Of a DNA stretch of 64,000 nucleotides, positions 46,646 to 59,285 are shown piece by piece. Every line of letters starts with the position of its first letter. Positions within the stretch are counted from its first letter, which is position 1. Source of the DNA: Myxocyprinus asiaticus (Eukaryota; Chordata; Actinopteri; Cypriniformes; Catostomidae). Position numbers and translations under genes: made by a program. The stretch is from the NCBI RefSeq assembly GCF_019703515.2, contig NC_059362.1, positions 45,723,826 through 45,787,825 of the forward strand, written 5' to 3'. The notes under the pieces were generated by a model. The model did not search any database, had not been told where the DNA came from, and worked only from the letters and a program-made list of their open reading frames with translations.

Positions 46646-47726
46646 CATGAGCAACAACTTGCTACAAAAAAATAAGTAAATAATTTGGCCTAAAAAAATG
46701 GGGCCACATGGTGAAAGAGAAGCACCTATGTTTGCTGCCATTGAAAACTTAGCTAAACGATGTTCCGATATAATTTTTTTGAGAACGAGTATGAGTACCA
46801 ATACTTCAATCAGAGGTGCAAAAAACATATATGCAAGGTATGCAATGCATAGGTGCGCCATGTAAAGGGGGGCACCAGCGGCTCACTAAAGGTGGTGCAA
46901 TTGGCCTCCAGGATCCCTCCAACATCACCAACCCGCCCCCGCTCAACGCTTATAATGGATGACATCCCCCCCCCCCCCGCTTGACAGATACATAGGGCAC
47001 AAAATTTAGTTTTGTATACATGCTCGGAAATTTGTAGTTGCGCCCCTGACTTCAATTTTGGTACTCGCCGATGCCGAGTCCGATACCTGTACAATATGAA
47101 TTAGCAGATGACAGCGAACAGAGCGCTCGATGCTCATAATGTGTTTTCCCTGTATGAGCCAAGGAGGAGCTTTAAAAGGGACACGCAGCATCTCCACACA
47201 TTCACAAGTGCTCACATTTGAAGCGAGCAGCACGTGCAAACTACATATTTATCTCATTAAATCGCAGCTTTTGCATTTAAATAATCTCACTAGGACATAA
47301 CGTGATTTTAATTTGTGTGCTGAATGTTTACGTAATGACAATCGTGTGTCAGATGGCATCGGTTTTTGGTATTGGAGCATTTTTACGAGCATGTGCACAA
47401 GTAGGAACGCGGTATCAGACCCGATTCCGATACCAGTATGGGTATTGGGACACGTCACATTTTTCATAGAAGTACGGCAAAAATCATGCAAACATTTTTA
47501 TGCACTTTTAAGGTTTTTGTTTTGGCCACCCTGTATATGCAATGTATATTGCATATACTGTACATATGCACATACTACATGGGTAGTTGCACCCCTGTCT
47601 AAAGGCAAGCTAATGTGCCCAGAATACAAACGCAACGCAAGTTTTTTGCGTTTTAAAATGTCCCGAAAGATGCGTAGTTAAAAAGATAAAACACGCCTCC
47701 TATACAGCTTTTATTTGACTCTTTTC
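46646..47726. other. intergenic; nothing defined
   Basis: Includes a poly-C run near 46967 and segments such as CCGATTCCGATACCAGTATG with CCGATGCCGAGTCCGATACC that look like dispersed repeat sequence. No exons are recognised. Confidence 0.3.
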
Positions 47727-48694
47727 AAACGAATAGTTCACCCAAAAATGACAATGACTTTCTTTTTTCCGGGGAACCCAAAAGGAGATATTTTGCAGAA
47801 TGTTGTGGCTGTTTTTTGTTTTTGTTTTTTGAAATGAAAGTGAATGGAAACAGGGGCTGTCAAGCTCCAAAAAGGACCAGTAAGCACCATAAGGGGCTGT
47901 TCACACCGAAAACATCCTTGCGGTAAAAAAAAGCTAGACTGCAGATGTTTCGAGATGCGTTTTTAACAGCTGAACTTGACACAGTATCTAAAAACATGAT
48001 GCTCCTGCGCAGGACCCTGAAAACATAAGGTGGCGCGGTGCAACGTCAAAGACATCCATCTAAACTTCCAGCCTGACCTTATTAAAATAACATGACTGTG
48101 GCGACATTTTTCAAAATGACATTACGTGGTTTCCTACAAGTATTGCGGCAGTTCTGAGGTTATATGTCCACTGTGTGGGGCTAAAAGCGAGTTATATGTT
48201 CTCCCAAACAGATGAGGTTCATATCTCTAAAAAACTCTATCGAGTTTTAAATCAACAAAACCGACCTCCCCACCCTAAACCTTAAACCTAAACCTAACCG
48301 ATAGTGTCAGAAAAAGCAAATGTGAGATGAAAAACACAACCACGTCATTTTGTGGCACTTCTATGACACTTTCGGCTCACGTGTCGACTCACGTGATCTT
48401 CAGGACTCGTACCCTGGTCCTTTAAGTAAGTGTTTATGAACTGATAATCTGATGTTTACTTGTGATTTGTGCGATAGTGAATAAAAGTCATTGTTGTTGT
48501 AGCGCCTCTAGTGTTCACTGCCACGATACGTACAACGAGCCATGCAAAATTCAGTTTGCAAAAATGCAGGTATAGTGACGTGACTCTATGAGTCCAGGTT
48601 GCAAAGTTCTTCTGAAATCATACGAGTTTGGAAGGACATGAGAGTGAGTAAGTGATGACAGAGTTTTCATTTTTGGGAAAACTATTCCTTTAAT
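47727..48694. mobile_element. TTCACCC-type MITE enlarged by nested repeats
   Basis: The left end ATAGTTCACCCAAAAATGAC and right end TTTTCATTTTTGGGAAAACT form inverted ends. GGAAGGACATGAGAGTGAGT occurs before the right end as in the family. The interior contains GCTGTTCACACCGAAAACAT sequence and the separate dispersed repeat at 48068-48417. Confidence 0.65.
48068..48417 (-). repeat. 350-bp dispersed repeat, copy A
   Basis: The reverse complement of 61373-61712 with few differences across the full length, including AACTGCCGCRATACTTGTAG, ACTCGATAGAGTTTTTTAGA and CCCTAAACCTTAAACCTAAA. No terminal repeats or coding. The limited divergence suggests fairly recent spread. Confidence 0.9.
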
Positions 48695-49379
48695 GCCAAA
48701 TTTCAATTCCCTGAATATAGAAGCTTTCACAAAATTTATGACAAGAAGAAACACAAAGAGGGGATTTTGTGTCATAAGAGGAAAAATAAAAATAATTAAG
48801 TTATTAGACCTCAGAATATATTTCCCCCATGAGATGTTCTCCATTCAGTGTGTAGAAGAAGGGAAATTGGAAAATCCTCTTCATAACGGATGATGAATAC
48901 AAGCGTTTGCTGCTGGGGAATCCTGACATGGATATTCTGTTACCACATTTATCATTCCATAGAATTGAAAAGCAACATGTTGGATTTAAAGTCCAAGTTG
49001 TTTAGAAATCAAATTATTTTTTCATTTTTAAGATTGAACGGACATGCTCAAAAGACACTCCTTAAAGGGGTAGTTCACCCACAAATGAAAATTCTGTTCT
49101 CATGTTGTTTCAAACCCAAATGACCTTCTTGGCAGTGTTTAGTAGAATGACTTTATGATGCATATTTTGTGACTGTTCCTCCAAAAAAAGCATGCATTGT
49201 TATTACACATTTGGCAGACTTCAGTTTATTGAGTCTTAATACTTGTATTAGTCATTGCTGTGTTTAAGTTGCAGTGTAGTTAAACACATTTCATTCGGTT
49301 AACACTGTGATGATTCACATCATGCGACTGCAGGAAAATGGCTTTCAGCATCGCCTCGCACTACAAACAGATGGAAAAC
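48695..49379. other. intergenic; MITE left end at 49065-49140
   Basis: AAAGGGGTAGTTCACCCACA and CTCATGTTGTTTCAAACCCA mark a left fragment of the TTCACCC-type MITE. Otherwise nothing is seen. Confidence 0.4.
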
Positions 49380-49960
49380 AATAAGTGGAAAAAAAGAAAA
49401 AAGGTCAGGAATAATTAGCATGTTTGTCAGTTTGCAGGAAACATAGTATCAGTTTCATGCCCCTCGCATTTGCCTGCCACCTGTTGAACACGATGATTAG
49501 GGTGATGTGGGCGACCCGAGAGAGGGTAAATGTGTGTGTTGGAGGGGCCTTTGTCATATTTATATCAACAATGTCGGACAAAACTGTCTAATTATCCCCC
49601 GCTGTCCCGGCTCGTCTTACCGCTCCCAGTCCATTTGCCGTCCTGTCCCGGGGCCAAACTCGGCCGCCCGGTGTCCTTAAGCACATCCTAATGACAGCTC
49701 TCTTTCAATCCTCAGGCTTTATAATTGCAAGGGCTAACTTACAGACATTATGTGGCATTAGTCCAGAGAGCTCATAAAGGGGGGTCACGGGCAGGTCTGC
49801 TGCATCACAATGCATGTGGCCGCAATAAATCTCCTGAAGTGACAACACGGAGAGGTCAGATTGTAGGAGAGAACAACATTGGAAAGAGGGCAAGCAATGG
49901 ACTTCAAGTTGAACAGAGAACCAGCGAAAGCTGTGATTTCCTGAAATAAATGTTTAATAA
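49380..49960. promoter_or_regulatory. candidate conserved non-coding enhancer block
   Basis: Non-repetitive with several homeodomain-type words close together: GTCTAATTATCCCC (49587), CCTAATGACAGC (49687) and TTTATAATTGC (49718), plus a GC-rich centre CCGGGGCCAAACTCGGCCG. It does not match repeats here, and the ORFs across it have no domain. This is the strongest-looking regulatory candidate in the desert, but conservation is untested. Confidence 0.35.
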
Positions 49961-50400
49961 AAGAACATGTAAATAGGTCAAGAACATGTCTAAATGACAT
50001 TTCACTCCAAAATTAAAAGAAATGGAGAAAAATACAAGAATTTATATATCGCTTAAAGATTTATTTTTTTTATGCATTGTGACATTTGTTTCATGACAAA
50101 TAAGCATATTTTCTCCTCCGTATTTTCATTACCGTACTAACTGAAATGTGACTTTCTTTTTTTTTTTTTTTTTTTGCTATTCTTCTCAAATGTGATTTTC
50201 ATTACATTCTCATTACTAAAGTATTTTTTAGTCTATAGAATGGTGAATTGTAAATTGTTGTAATACAATGTTTTTTTTATTCATTTAATTTTTTTAAATA
50301 AATGTATTTATTATTCTTTAAAGTAGAGGCAGTACAACATATACTACCATGATGTATAAATACTTTATTATTTATATTATATTTCATAATATATCTAATG

Positions 50401-51534
<1,134 letters not shown>

Positions 51535-51536
<2 letters not shown>

Positions 51537-52061
51537 CACACAATATCGTTCAAAAGTTAAGGGTCACTTACTCATTATTTATTTATTTATTTATTTTTTT
51601 GTCCAAATTTTAGTATAATAGTAAAGTCATCAAAACTATGGAATAACATAAATGGAACTATGGGAATTATGTTGTGACTAAACAAAATCCAAAATAAATC
51701 AAAACTGTGTTATATTTTAGCATCTTCAAAGTAGTCACCCTTTGCCTAGAATTTGCAGACATGTACTCTTGACATTTTCTCAACCAACTTCTTGAGGTAT
51801 CACCCTGGGATGCTTTTTAAACAGTATTGAAGGAGTTCCCATCTATGTTGGGCACTTATTGGCTGCTTTTATTATTTGGTCCAAGTCATCAATTTCATAA
51901 ATTTTAGTTTTCTAATGAAATAAATTAATATGTTGGCACAATTATATTTTTGTCTACAAAACTAATTTCAAACATTTCAGCATACGCCTTCAGATCAAAA
52001 GATTTTTAAGATCATGAGAAACATTTCAGTCAAGTGTTACAAAATTTTGACCGCTAGTGTA
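51535..52061. mobile_element. non-autonomous Tc1/mariner-like remnant
   Basis: The left end TACACACAATATCGTTCAAA plus AGTTAAGGGTCACTTA and right end AATTTTGACCGCTAGTGTA have the classic fish Tc1-like terminus (TACACTxxCGGTCAAAAGTTT). Both abut TA. The interior (CTTCAAAGTAGTCACCCTTT, CAACTTCTTGAGGTATCACC) is of the type found in fish Tc1 relatives. There is no transposase frame. Confidence 0.8.
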
Positions 52062-52139
52062 TTTATAGCATTATATATATTATGCTATATTGTTATATAA
52101 TGTTTCACATATTTATAAATATATAAATATACAATAATA

Positions 52140-52275
52140 TATATACATAATGGTTCTAAAAAAAGGGCTTCGTTTTCTTAATGTGAAATATGCTATGTTA
52201 GTTCTTTCTTTTGATTTTGGGGTGAAATGTGACCTGGACATGTTCTTGACAGGTTTTGTGAGATTCACCCAAAAA
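52140..52275 (+). repeat. GATTTTGGGG-family dispersed repeat
   Basis: AATGGTTCTAAAAAAAGGGC, TTTTGATTTTGGGGTGAAAT, ACATGTTCTTGACAGGTTTT and GAGATTCACCC are in the same order as 36430-36550 and 6130-6232. Confidence 0.65.
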
Positions 52276-52399
52276 TCTGGGGGGATTTTTTTTTTTATTT
52301 TTTATTTTGTACTAGAATAAGAGAATCAGTTTTGGAACTTGAAAATATACAAATATAATATGAAATGTTTTTCTAAAATATCCCTTTTGTCATATTTAT

Positions 52400-52995
52400 T
52401 ATAGAAGATGTGTTGTCAATGATAAAGCCCGTGTGTTTTTGTGAATATTGTTTCCACCGAAACTTATCTTATGTTCTTGATGAACTACGGAAGCATCCTC
52501 GGGAGACACAGAAGTCACTAATTGGTCAAGAGCAAGACAAGCAAAATTCTTTGCGTTTGCACCTGTGGAGATCCGACCTCACAGTAGAATTTCTGAACAT
52601 TAAAATGACCTAAAAGCACAGCAAATCAACCACTGCTAATTTCATTTCAACCTGTGACTTTGCTCTGCTCGCAGGACTGATAGACTCTTTTTTTTCTTTG
52701 GGGAATTATTAAGTTTGCCCACAAAAGCAGTGCAAATAACTCAGAGCTGACCTGCCGGATGGCTTTGGAAGGGCAACCTCCCTGAGGGAGGCCGTTCAGA
52801 GCTCAATTAGAATGTCAGGACACAGTTTCAAAGTCGTCGGAGATGAGAGTCAACTCCAATGGGACACCCGAGCTGATCGTCTTTCCCAGTTCAAGGCAAA
52901 TTGTTGAATGGGATCAGACATGAGGTATCAAAGTGAGTCAAAGGGGACCCATAAAGAGCCACACATGGGGGGTTGCCTTTAACAGTTTGCATGCA
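52400..52995. promoter_or_regulatory. candidate conserved non-coding block
   Basis: Non-repetitive sequence (AGAGCTCAATTAGAATGTCA, GGGACCCATAAAGAGCCACA, AATTGTTGAATGGGATCAGA) with a balanced base mix between repeats. No exon pattern. Regulatory role inferred only. Confidence 0.28.
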
Positions 52996-53566
52996 CTTTA
53001 AATTGTAATGGTGCAAGAGCATGAGCTATTATTAATACATGTTCTCAGTGTACAAATAAAAAATGCAGTTATGTTAATGGCATTTAACAATAAAGAGCAA
53101 GGCCAGGCCACTATGGAGTTATTTCTCAAAATTAATTTACTGGTAATCGGATTCCTGATTCAAAATGAGTCTTATCTTTATAGGCCTAAGTATTTTCTGA
53201 ATCCTTTTAACAATCTTGACAAATAAAAAATAAATAATAATAATAATAATAAGTTTGGCTCAGTTCAGTATTTCTCAAGACAAATAGTGATCTGATCTGA
53301 AATTTGTAGCCTATAGTACAAATGTATAAATCTATAGTTATATCATATTTTATGTAGCCTAAATATACAATATTTTTCGAGTACAAATAATATTTAAATC
53401 TTAAAAAATTCTTTGGTCAAGTTTTAATGAAAAAAAAAATATTTGTCAATTATTTAAAATGATTAAAATAATTTTTTATATTTTTTTAATTGTCAAACTT
53501 TTTATTGTACAAATAATTTTTAAATGTTTTTGATATGCACACACCATTGTGTCTTCTCTTTCTTCC

Positions 53567-53598
<32 letters not shown>

Positions 53599-53652
53599 TG
53601 AATGTAGTATTGTCAGTTTGTAACTATGTATGTTGTTGATTGCTGTGTAAAA

Positions 53653-53654
<2 letters not shown>

Positions 53655-53704
<50 letters not shown>
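53655..53704. repeat. (TA)n microsatellite
   Basis: A TA run of about 23 units after a short A-tract. A (GT)n tract lies just before it at 53585-53600. Confidence 0.97.
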
Positions 53705-53707
<3 letters not shown>

Positions 53708-53869
53708 AGTTTTTTAGTCTAGACCACTTTTGCTTTAAAAATGCATTTTTCAGTGCTTTAAAAGTTATTTTTTCCCACATTTTCACATTTTAAATATTGC
53801 TTTTAAGATCCAAAATAAATGTTCTGAATTTTCTGTTTGTAAATTAACAGGTCACTTGCGTCTTTCACA

Positions 53870-54275
53870 CCTTAATTTCTCCAGGCTTCTGCGGCGGCTC
53901 CTCTGGTTGCATCTTGCTGAGGTCAAGTCGTTCGTGACGGCCTCCCTGAAGCGGCAGCTGGCCGGGATAAGGTTACGATTTCACCTGCATGCTGCTATAA
54001 TGCAGGAACTGGCGTGTCATTGAGGAGCGGGTAATTATTCAACACGGCAGACTGCAATGCCTGCAATGTTAATTATGCCTCGGGCTCGAGCTCCTCTCCG
54101 GGCAGAGAGCAAAGGCACGGTGCTCATTACGGGCACACCCGCAACATGTGCCGGGACAGCGAACTCCGTGCGGTCCCTGAACGAGTATCCAGTTCGCCAC
54201 CAGATGACACTTTATCATCCCCACAGGATGGTTTATTTAGGTCAGATGCGTATTTACAAGTGAGCACAACAGAGA
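53870..54275. promoter_or_regulatory. candidate conserved non-coding enhancer block
   Basis: A GC-balanced block with homeodomain-like GGGTAATTATTC (54029) and GTTAATTATGCC (54067), a GGATAAGG site (53966), E-box-like CACCTG, and CTGCAATGCCTGCAATG. It is unlike the AT-rich flanks and absent elsewhere here. A 68-codon plus-strand ORF crosses it without recognisable domain. Confidence 0.33.
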
Positions 54276-54334
54276 TCAGATAGGTTCACTTTTGACGGAA
54301 ATAGCAGCTTGATGTTGACTTGTGAGGGAATGTT

Positions 54335-56390
54335 CAAGAGATCATTCACCTAAAAATAAAGATTTGGTCATCATTTACTCACACTCATGTTGTTCCAAAC
54401 CCGTATTCATTTGTTTCTTTCTGTAACAGCATAATGTTCTGTAAAGCTGCTTTGAAACTAATTCTGCATAACAGTTTGTGTTCCAACCAGGAACTGAAAA
54501 CGTTCCAAGGAACGAACACAAAAAACCAAAAACTAAGCAGAACGTAACCAAAAATGGAAAAAAGTCCCTTTAAATTATTCCGGAGTGAAACGTTATTTTT
54601 AAAGGTTGGTAACTGGAACCATTTAATTTCGTTCCGCTAATTTTATTCATGAAACCAGAGTCTAAATGGTTTATTACAGTAAATGTTTGGAATTACACCA
54701 CTTCGTGCTGCCCAAAAAATGAGACTTCACTCTTTTTAGTTGAACATGATACACATGTGCTTTGATTCTGAAGGAAATGCCTTAATGCACATTGTGGATG
54801 AAACCTTCTGTGACATACTGAAGACCTTTTAGACAACTATATATAATTACTACATGCATGATTAATCCAGATACGAAGAAAAATATTGAGGTAAAACGTT
54901 ATTTTCAAAGTTATTTCCAAGTCTTCACTTATACAAATAAAAATGACTTGATTTTCTTTCTTCCTTGGGACACAAGAGGAAAACCTTTTTAACAGTTTAT
55001 GTTCCAACCAGGAACTGAAAACATTCCAAGGAACGGAAACCAAAACCAAAAAAGAACGAAATGTTTTGCAGAACATAACCGAAAAATGAGAACGGAGTCC
55101 CTTTAAATTGTTCCGGAGTGAAAACCTTTAAAAACAATTTTTTGTTACCAGAACCGTTTAATTTCGTTCTGCTAATTTTTTTTATGAAACCAGACTCTAA
55201 ATAGTTTATTACAGTACATTTTCAGAATCACATTTTTAAATGTTGGTAACCGGTTAATAACTGTTTAATTCCGTTCCGCTAATTTTTTTGTATTTAATTT
55301 TTTTGATTTTTCCCATTTTCCTTCCAATTTGGAATGCCCAATCCCCAGTGTGCTTTTAAGTCCTTGTGGTCACGTAGTGATTTGCCTCAATCCGGGTGGT
55401 GGAGGACGAATCCCAGTTGCCTCCGCGTCTGAGACCATCAACCCGCGCATCTTATCACGTAGCTTGTTGTGCGCATCGCCACAGAGACATAGCATGTGTG
55501 GAGGCTTCACGCTATTCTCCACGGCATTCACGCACAACTCACCGACAACGAACCACATTATAGCGACCACGAGGAGGTTACCCCATAAGACTCTACCCTC
55601 CCTAGCAACTGGGCCAATTTGGTTGCTTAGGAGACCTGGCTGGAGTCACTCAGCACGCCCTGGGATTAGGGTTAGCGAACTAGCGAACTCCAGGGGTGGT
55701 AGCCAGTTCCGCTAATTTTTTTTAACAACCGTTTAAGTTCGTTCCGCATAGATACAGATTTGATGCTGCCGGGTTCTGACCGAGAAGCAGATCTGTAAAT
55801 AAAACAAATAATTAAAATAAATTAATAAAATAATTATTAATTCGGCCCGCATAAGATGACTTTTAGTCCAAACACGCCCAAGCAGTGTGTACTTGCATGC
55901 AGGAGAGAGATATTTCGGCTATTAATTAAAATTTAGATGGCCAGATATATTTTTGGTGATATATTTAATATTAAGAATACATTTATTGAAAAGACATTAT
56001 TTTAAATACAGTAGGCTACTGTATACTGATAATTCTCCCACATGGGAATTTTTTATTTATTGCTTATTATCACTTATTTTGGTTGAGGCAAGTCTCCATT
56101 TTGAGTGTTTTTCCAGACCAGGTCCCTTTTTTTTCTTTTCTTGAGAGATCTGGCAACACTGCAACTGGTACATCACCAACCCTTAGCACAGATTGCTGTC
56201 ATAAAAAAAAAAGAACGTTATTAACCGTTCTTTAATTTAGTTCTAGCTGGAACCGGAACGAAAAAATACAGTTTCTGCTCAGAATTAACCGAAATTAAAA
56301 ACATTTCATTTTTAGTCCCTGGTTCCAACAACATGAGGGTGAGAAAATGATGACAGATTTGTTTTATTTTTTTTAAGCTCTAAAGACAGC
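54335..56390. mobile_element. nested composite: TTCACCC MITE split by CCAACCAGGAACTGAAAA element
   Basis: The outer MITE arms are 54335-54420 (CATTCACCTAAAAATAAAGA, CTCACACTCATGTTGTTCC) and 56330-56365 (ACATGAGGGTGAGAAAATGA). Between them lies an element starting TTCCAACCAGGAACTGAAAA (54480) and ending TAGTCCCTGGTTCCAA (56328), which are inverted. Within that element, 54480-54690 is duplicated at 54993-55225, and a SINE lies at 55290-55705. At least three insertion layers are readable. Confidence 0.7.
55290..55705 (-). mobile_element. tRNA-derived SINE, copy 7, with 17-bp target-site duplication
   Basis: An antisense copy from CCAATTTGGAATGCCCAATC to GGGGTGGTAGCCA, with the A-box part of the head missing. 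It is flanked by perfect direct repeats GTTCCGCTAATTTTTTT at 55273-55289 and 55706-55722. A local change, GGGATTAGGGTTAGCGAACT, replaces the usual B-box region, so this copy cannot drive polymerase III. Confidence 0.95.
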
Positions 56391-57454
56391 ATGTGTTGCA
56401 TAATATCAGTTAACATACAAAACAATTTCTACTCTTTTCTTTACATTACATCATTGTAGTGATTCTCAACAGGGGGCCTCAAGATGATTTACAATTATTT
56501 AAAATAAGTTAATAAGCTATAATATAATAGCTAACTTGCTATAGTAAATCTAAAAATGCTAAAAATAAACAGCTTAAAATCCAGACGTGACAGCTGTTTT
56601 TATTGAAGAACATACAGATTTCAAAACTTCTGGAATCACAAAAATCTCTTAATTATTTTAATGTATTGATGTATTGAGTAATCATTACAAATTAAATTGT
56701 GTCATCATTACATCAGAGGTACAATGGGGTAAAAACAGGGTCATGAATTTCAATTTCAAAGGTATAAAAGCAGAAATGGTATTATTTTTAATGCAATTAC
56801 ATATATTTTTACTTTTAAATGTGTGCTATTTGAGTTGTAAAGTTATAAATCGTCCTTTTATGATTGGGACTACAGTTCTAGGCAGATGAACTTATGAAGT
56901 TATTGGTCATTAATGTAACATTCTCAATGTAAAAAGTCCTTTTCTTGTATTCTTGTGCATGTCATGTGAAAGTTATCGGGTTTAGCGGCTTGACATGGTC
57001 ACGACAGGAGTTGTAATATTTGACCTAAATGAACGCAGAAAAGGTTAATCAGTGATTGTATCACACTAATCTCATATTGACCTTATGGCTATACTTTCAA
57101 AATGATGTGTATTTTAATGTAAACATGATTTATTTGATTTAAAACACACAAGCTGATTATTTGTTTACCTAACCTTACTGTGGTACACTGAACATTTTTA
57201 TTTTTATTTTTGTATTATTTTTTTTGGTAAGGTAACTTAAAAACTTTCTTGTGGCCTAAATCTAAATGAACTGATTTCATTCAAGAAAAAAAAACATGTT
57301 TTTTATTTGACTACATTAACCTGAAAAATTAAGTTACACAAACAAAAGTAATTTTTATGGGTTAGATCAAGTAGAAATAATGACATGTTTAAATGCTGTC
57401 GATTGAACCCAAAACATTCCTTTAAGGTTATGGTTTGAGTTTTAAAATATGTTA
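56391..57454. other. intergenic; MITE end at 57385-57426
   Basis: AAATGCTGTCGATTGAACCC with ACATTCCTTTAA is a decayed end of the GGAATATTCC-family MITE. No exons or other repeats are recognised. Confidence 0.4.
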
Positions 57455-57582
57455 AAACATGCTAGAAAGATGCTAGGAACACCTAGCTACACGTTAAAAC
57501 ATACTAGCAATGCCTAGTTATTTGCTAGAATGTGTTAGCAATATGCTAGCAATGCCTAGATATATGCTAAAACATGCTAGCT
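57455..57582 (+). repeat. outlying fragment of the GCTAGCAACACCTAG minisatellite
   Basis: Nearly identical to 62932-63059 at a constant offset of 5477 bp, including the irregular piece TAGTTATTTGCTAGAATGTG. Because the same order of variant units is kept, this is a copy of one specific part of the large array. Confidence 0.9.
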
Positions 57583-57639
57583 TAATATAGTGATTTGATA
57601 TGACTGCTACATGTGACTATAATGACAATAGTAATGATC

Positions 57640-58560
57640 ACAGAATTAGACCGAGTGCAGATGGTTATTACAACAACGTCAACTTAATCCTCAAGTACAT
57701 TTTTACTGATCCACCTCACCAGTATTTTCAGTGCCGTGAAAGATATACGACCGTCTTGACACATTGACATCATCCCTTAAACATCTGAAGTGTGACATTT
57801 GTAGAGAATTGCCATTTGATGATCCAGAAAGACTGTAATCGTTTACTTTATCCCTCTGCGAAAGTTACAGCATGCACCAATAAAACGACAAGACCTTTCC
57901 CCTTAGATTTTATAAACCTCATTGTGATCAAATTAATCACATTTGTCATCTCTTTGACAGACGCAATATCTGCACTTTGACTGAGACTGAACGATGAGCA
58001 AATATGGATACTGAAATCTTTTATCACATTCAAGTATTTGAAATGATTTGAAATGATTTGCCATCTTGCTTGAGACATCAAACTGTCAGCTCATTTATCT
58101 CTCTGGTAAAAGGGTCCCTTGCTTTTGAAGCAATAAAGATATGAACACTAGGGGGGAAGCTTTCTACAATTTCCACTTGAAATAGGAAGCCAGGGCCTTC
58201 TGGGAGACACTAAATTGAAACTAAGGCTGTTTCTGATGGACCACAGGATATGCCTGCAAATTTAGACATATCAAAATGGCAAAAAAGTCTGTTAGTGCCC
58301 ATTCATATAAAGTGAATGGCTTGTAATGTTCTCGGCCCCCCGGAGAATACGCGCAAGGCTGAGGAGCTACGGCAGGAAAGGCTGAATGGTTTTGACATAA
58401 CTTCATTTTAGTGCGCTACAGCTTTTCTCTCCTCCCTACAGTTTAATGGTGTATTCCATCGGGCTAGTGAAAGGAAATAACTAAAGTCCTGCTGCTCGGC
58501 TTCGGAGAGGATGTCATTTCAAGATTTGACCAGAGATCTTGAATGATGAACATGAATTTG
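57640..58560. promoter_or_regulatory. candidate conserved non-coding block
   Basis: About 900 bp without recognised repeats, with GC-richer patches (CGGAGAATACGCGCAAGGCT) and words such as AAAGCAATAAAGATATGAAC. No ORF has splice context. Enhancer role inferred from composition and location only. Confidence 0.28.
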
Positions 58561-59281
58561 AGATTTACGCCAAAGTTTTAACACGTTGTATTTTGTAGTG
58601 TTGGGGAATCAAGCTACTCTTAATTTAAAGTAGTTCACTTACACATTGAAAACCCAGATAAGTTGACTTTACTCAACTGAAGTAAGTAATGGCATTTCCT
58701 AAACTTGTGTAATTAAGTTGACCTACCGTGGTGTTCGGATAGGATGAACTTAACTATTAAAGGTAACTAGATGCAAGTAGACTAAACTCAGATTTGCTAT
58801 TTAAATGTTGTTGATTCTACTTTATAATTTTAATTGAATCGACTCAAATTTAGATCATACAACAACACAGTTCAAATAAAGAAGATTATAAGTGATTATA
58901 ACTGATGAAGTGAATCATTAAATAAACTTAGTCCTCCACAGAAAGACACCTGGACTTTAGTAGCACATGCACAAGGAGAACTGAGGTAATGTTAACCGGT
59001 CCAACCTGACCAAAAGAGGACACACATAATCCTAATGGTGACATTATATGGAACAACTGTTAGCAACAAAACAACATAAATAATCCTGTAAAAAAAGCTA
59101 AAACCTCTATGAATTCTTCATAACAGCTTTTTAAATGCCTCTATACAGGAATGTTCCCTTTGACCAATGATGCTTAAATTAAATGATTAAATCACAAGGC
59201 ATTATGGGTATTCCCAATAGCCTCAATTTTGTACTCAATAGTTTGAGTTATTAACACTTAAAATATTAAGCCTGTATATTT
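58561..59281. other. intergenic; no genes
   Basis: 58600-58780 has repeat-like phrases (TGTTGGGGAATCAAGCTACT, AAGTTGACTTTACTCAACTG) of a kind common in fish MITEs. Nothing else was defined. Confidence 0.35.
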
Positions 59282-59285
59282 TTAA

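Noticed and set aside
55329..55715. A 128-codon frame whose SVASASETVNPRILSRD-like peptide also appears at 69-374, 8712-9074 and 61169-61456
   Set aside because: The shared peptide is the antisense translation of the SINE body, not a protein family.
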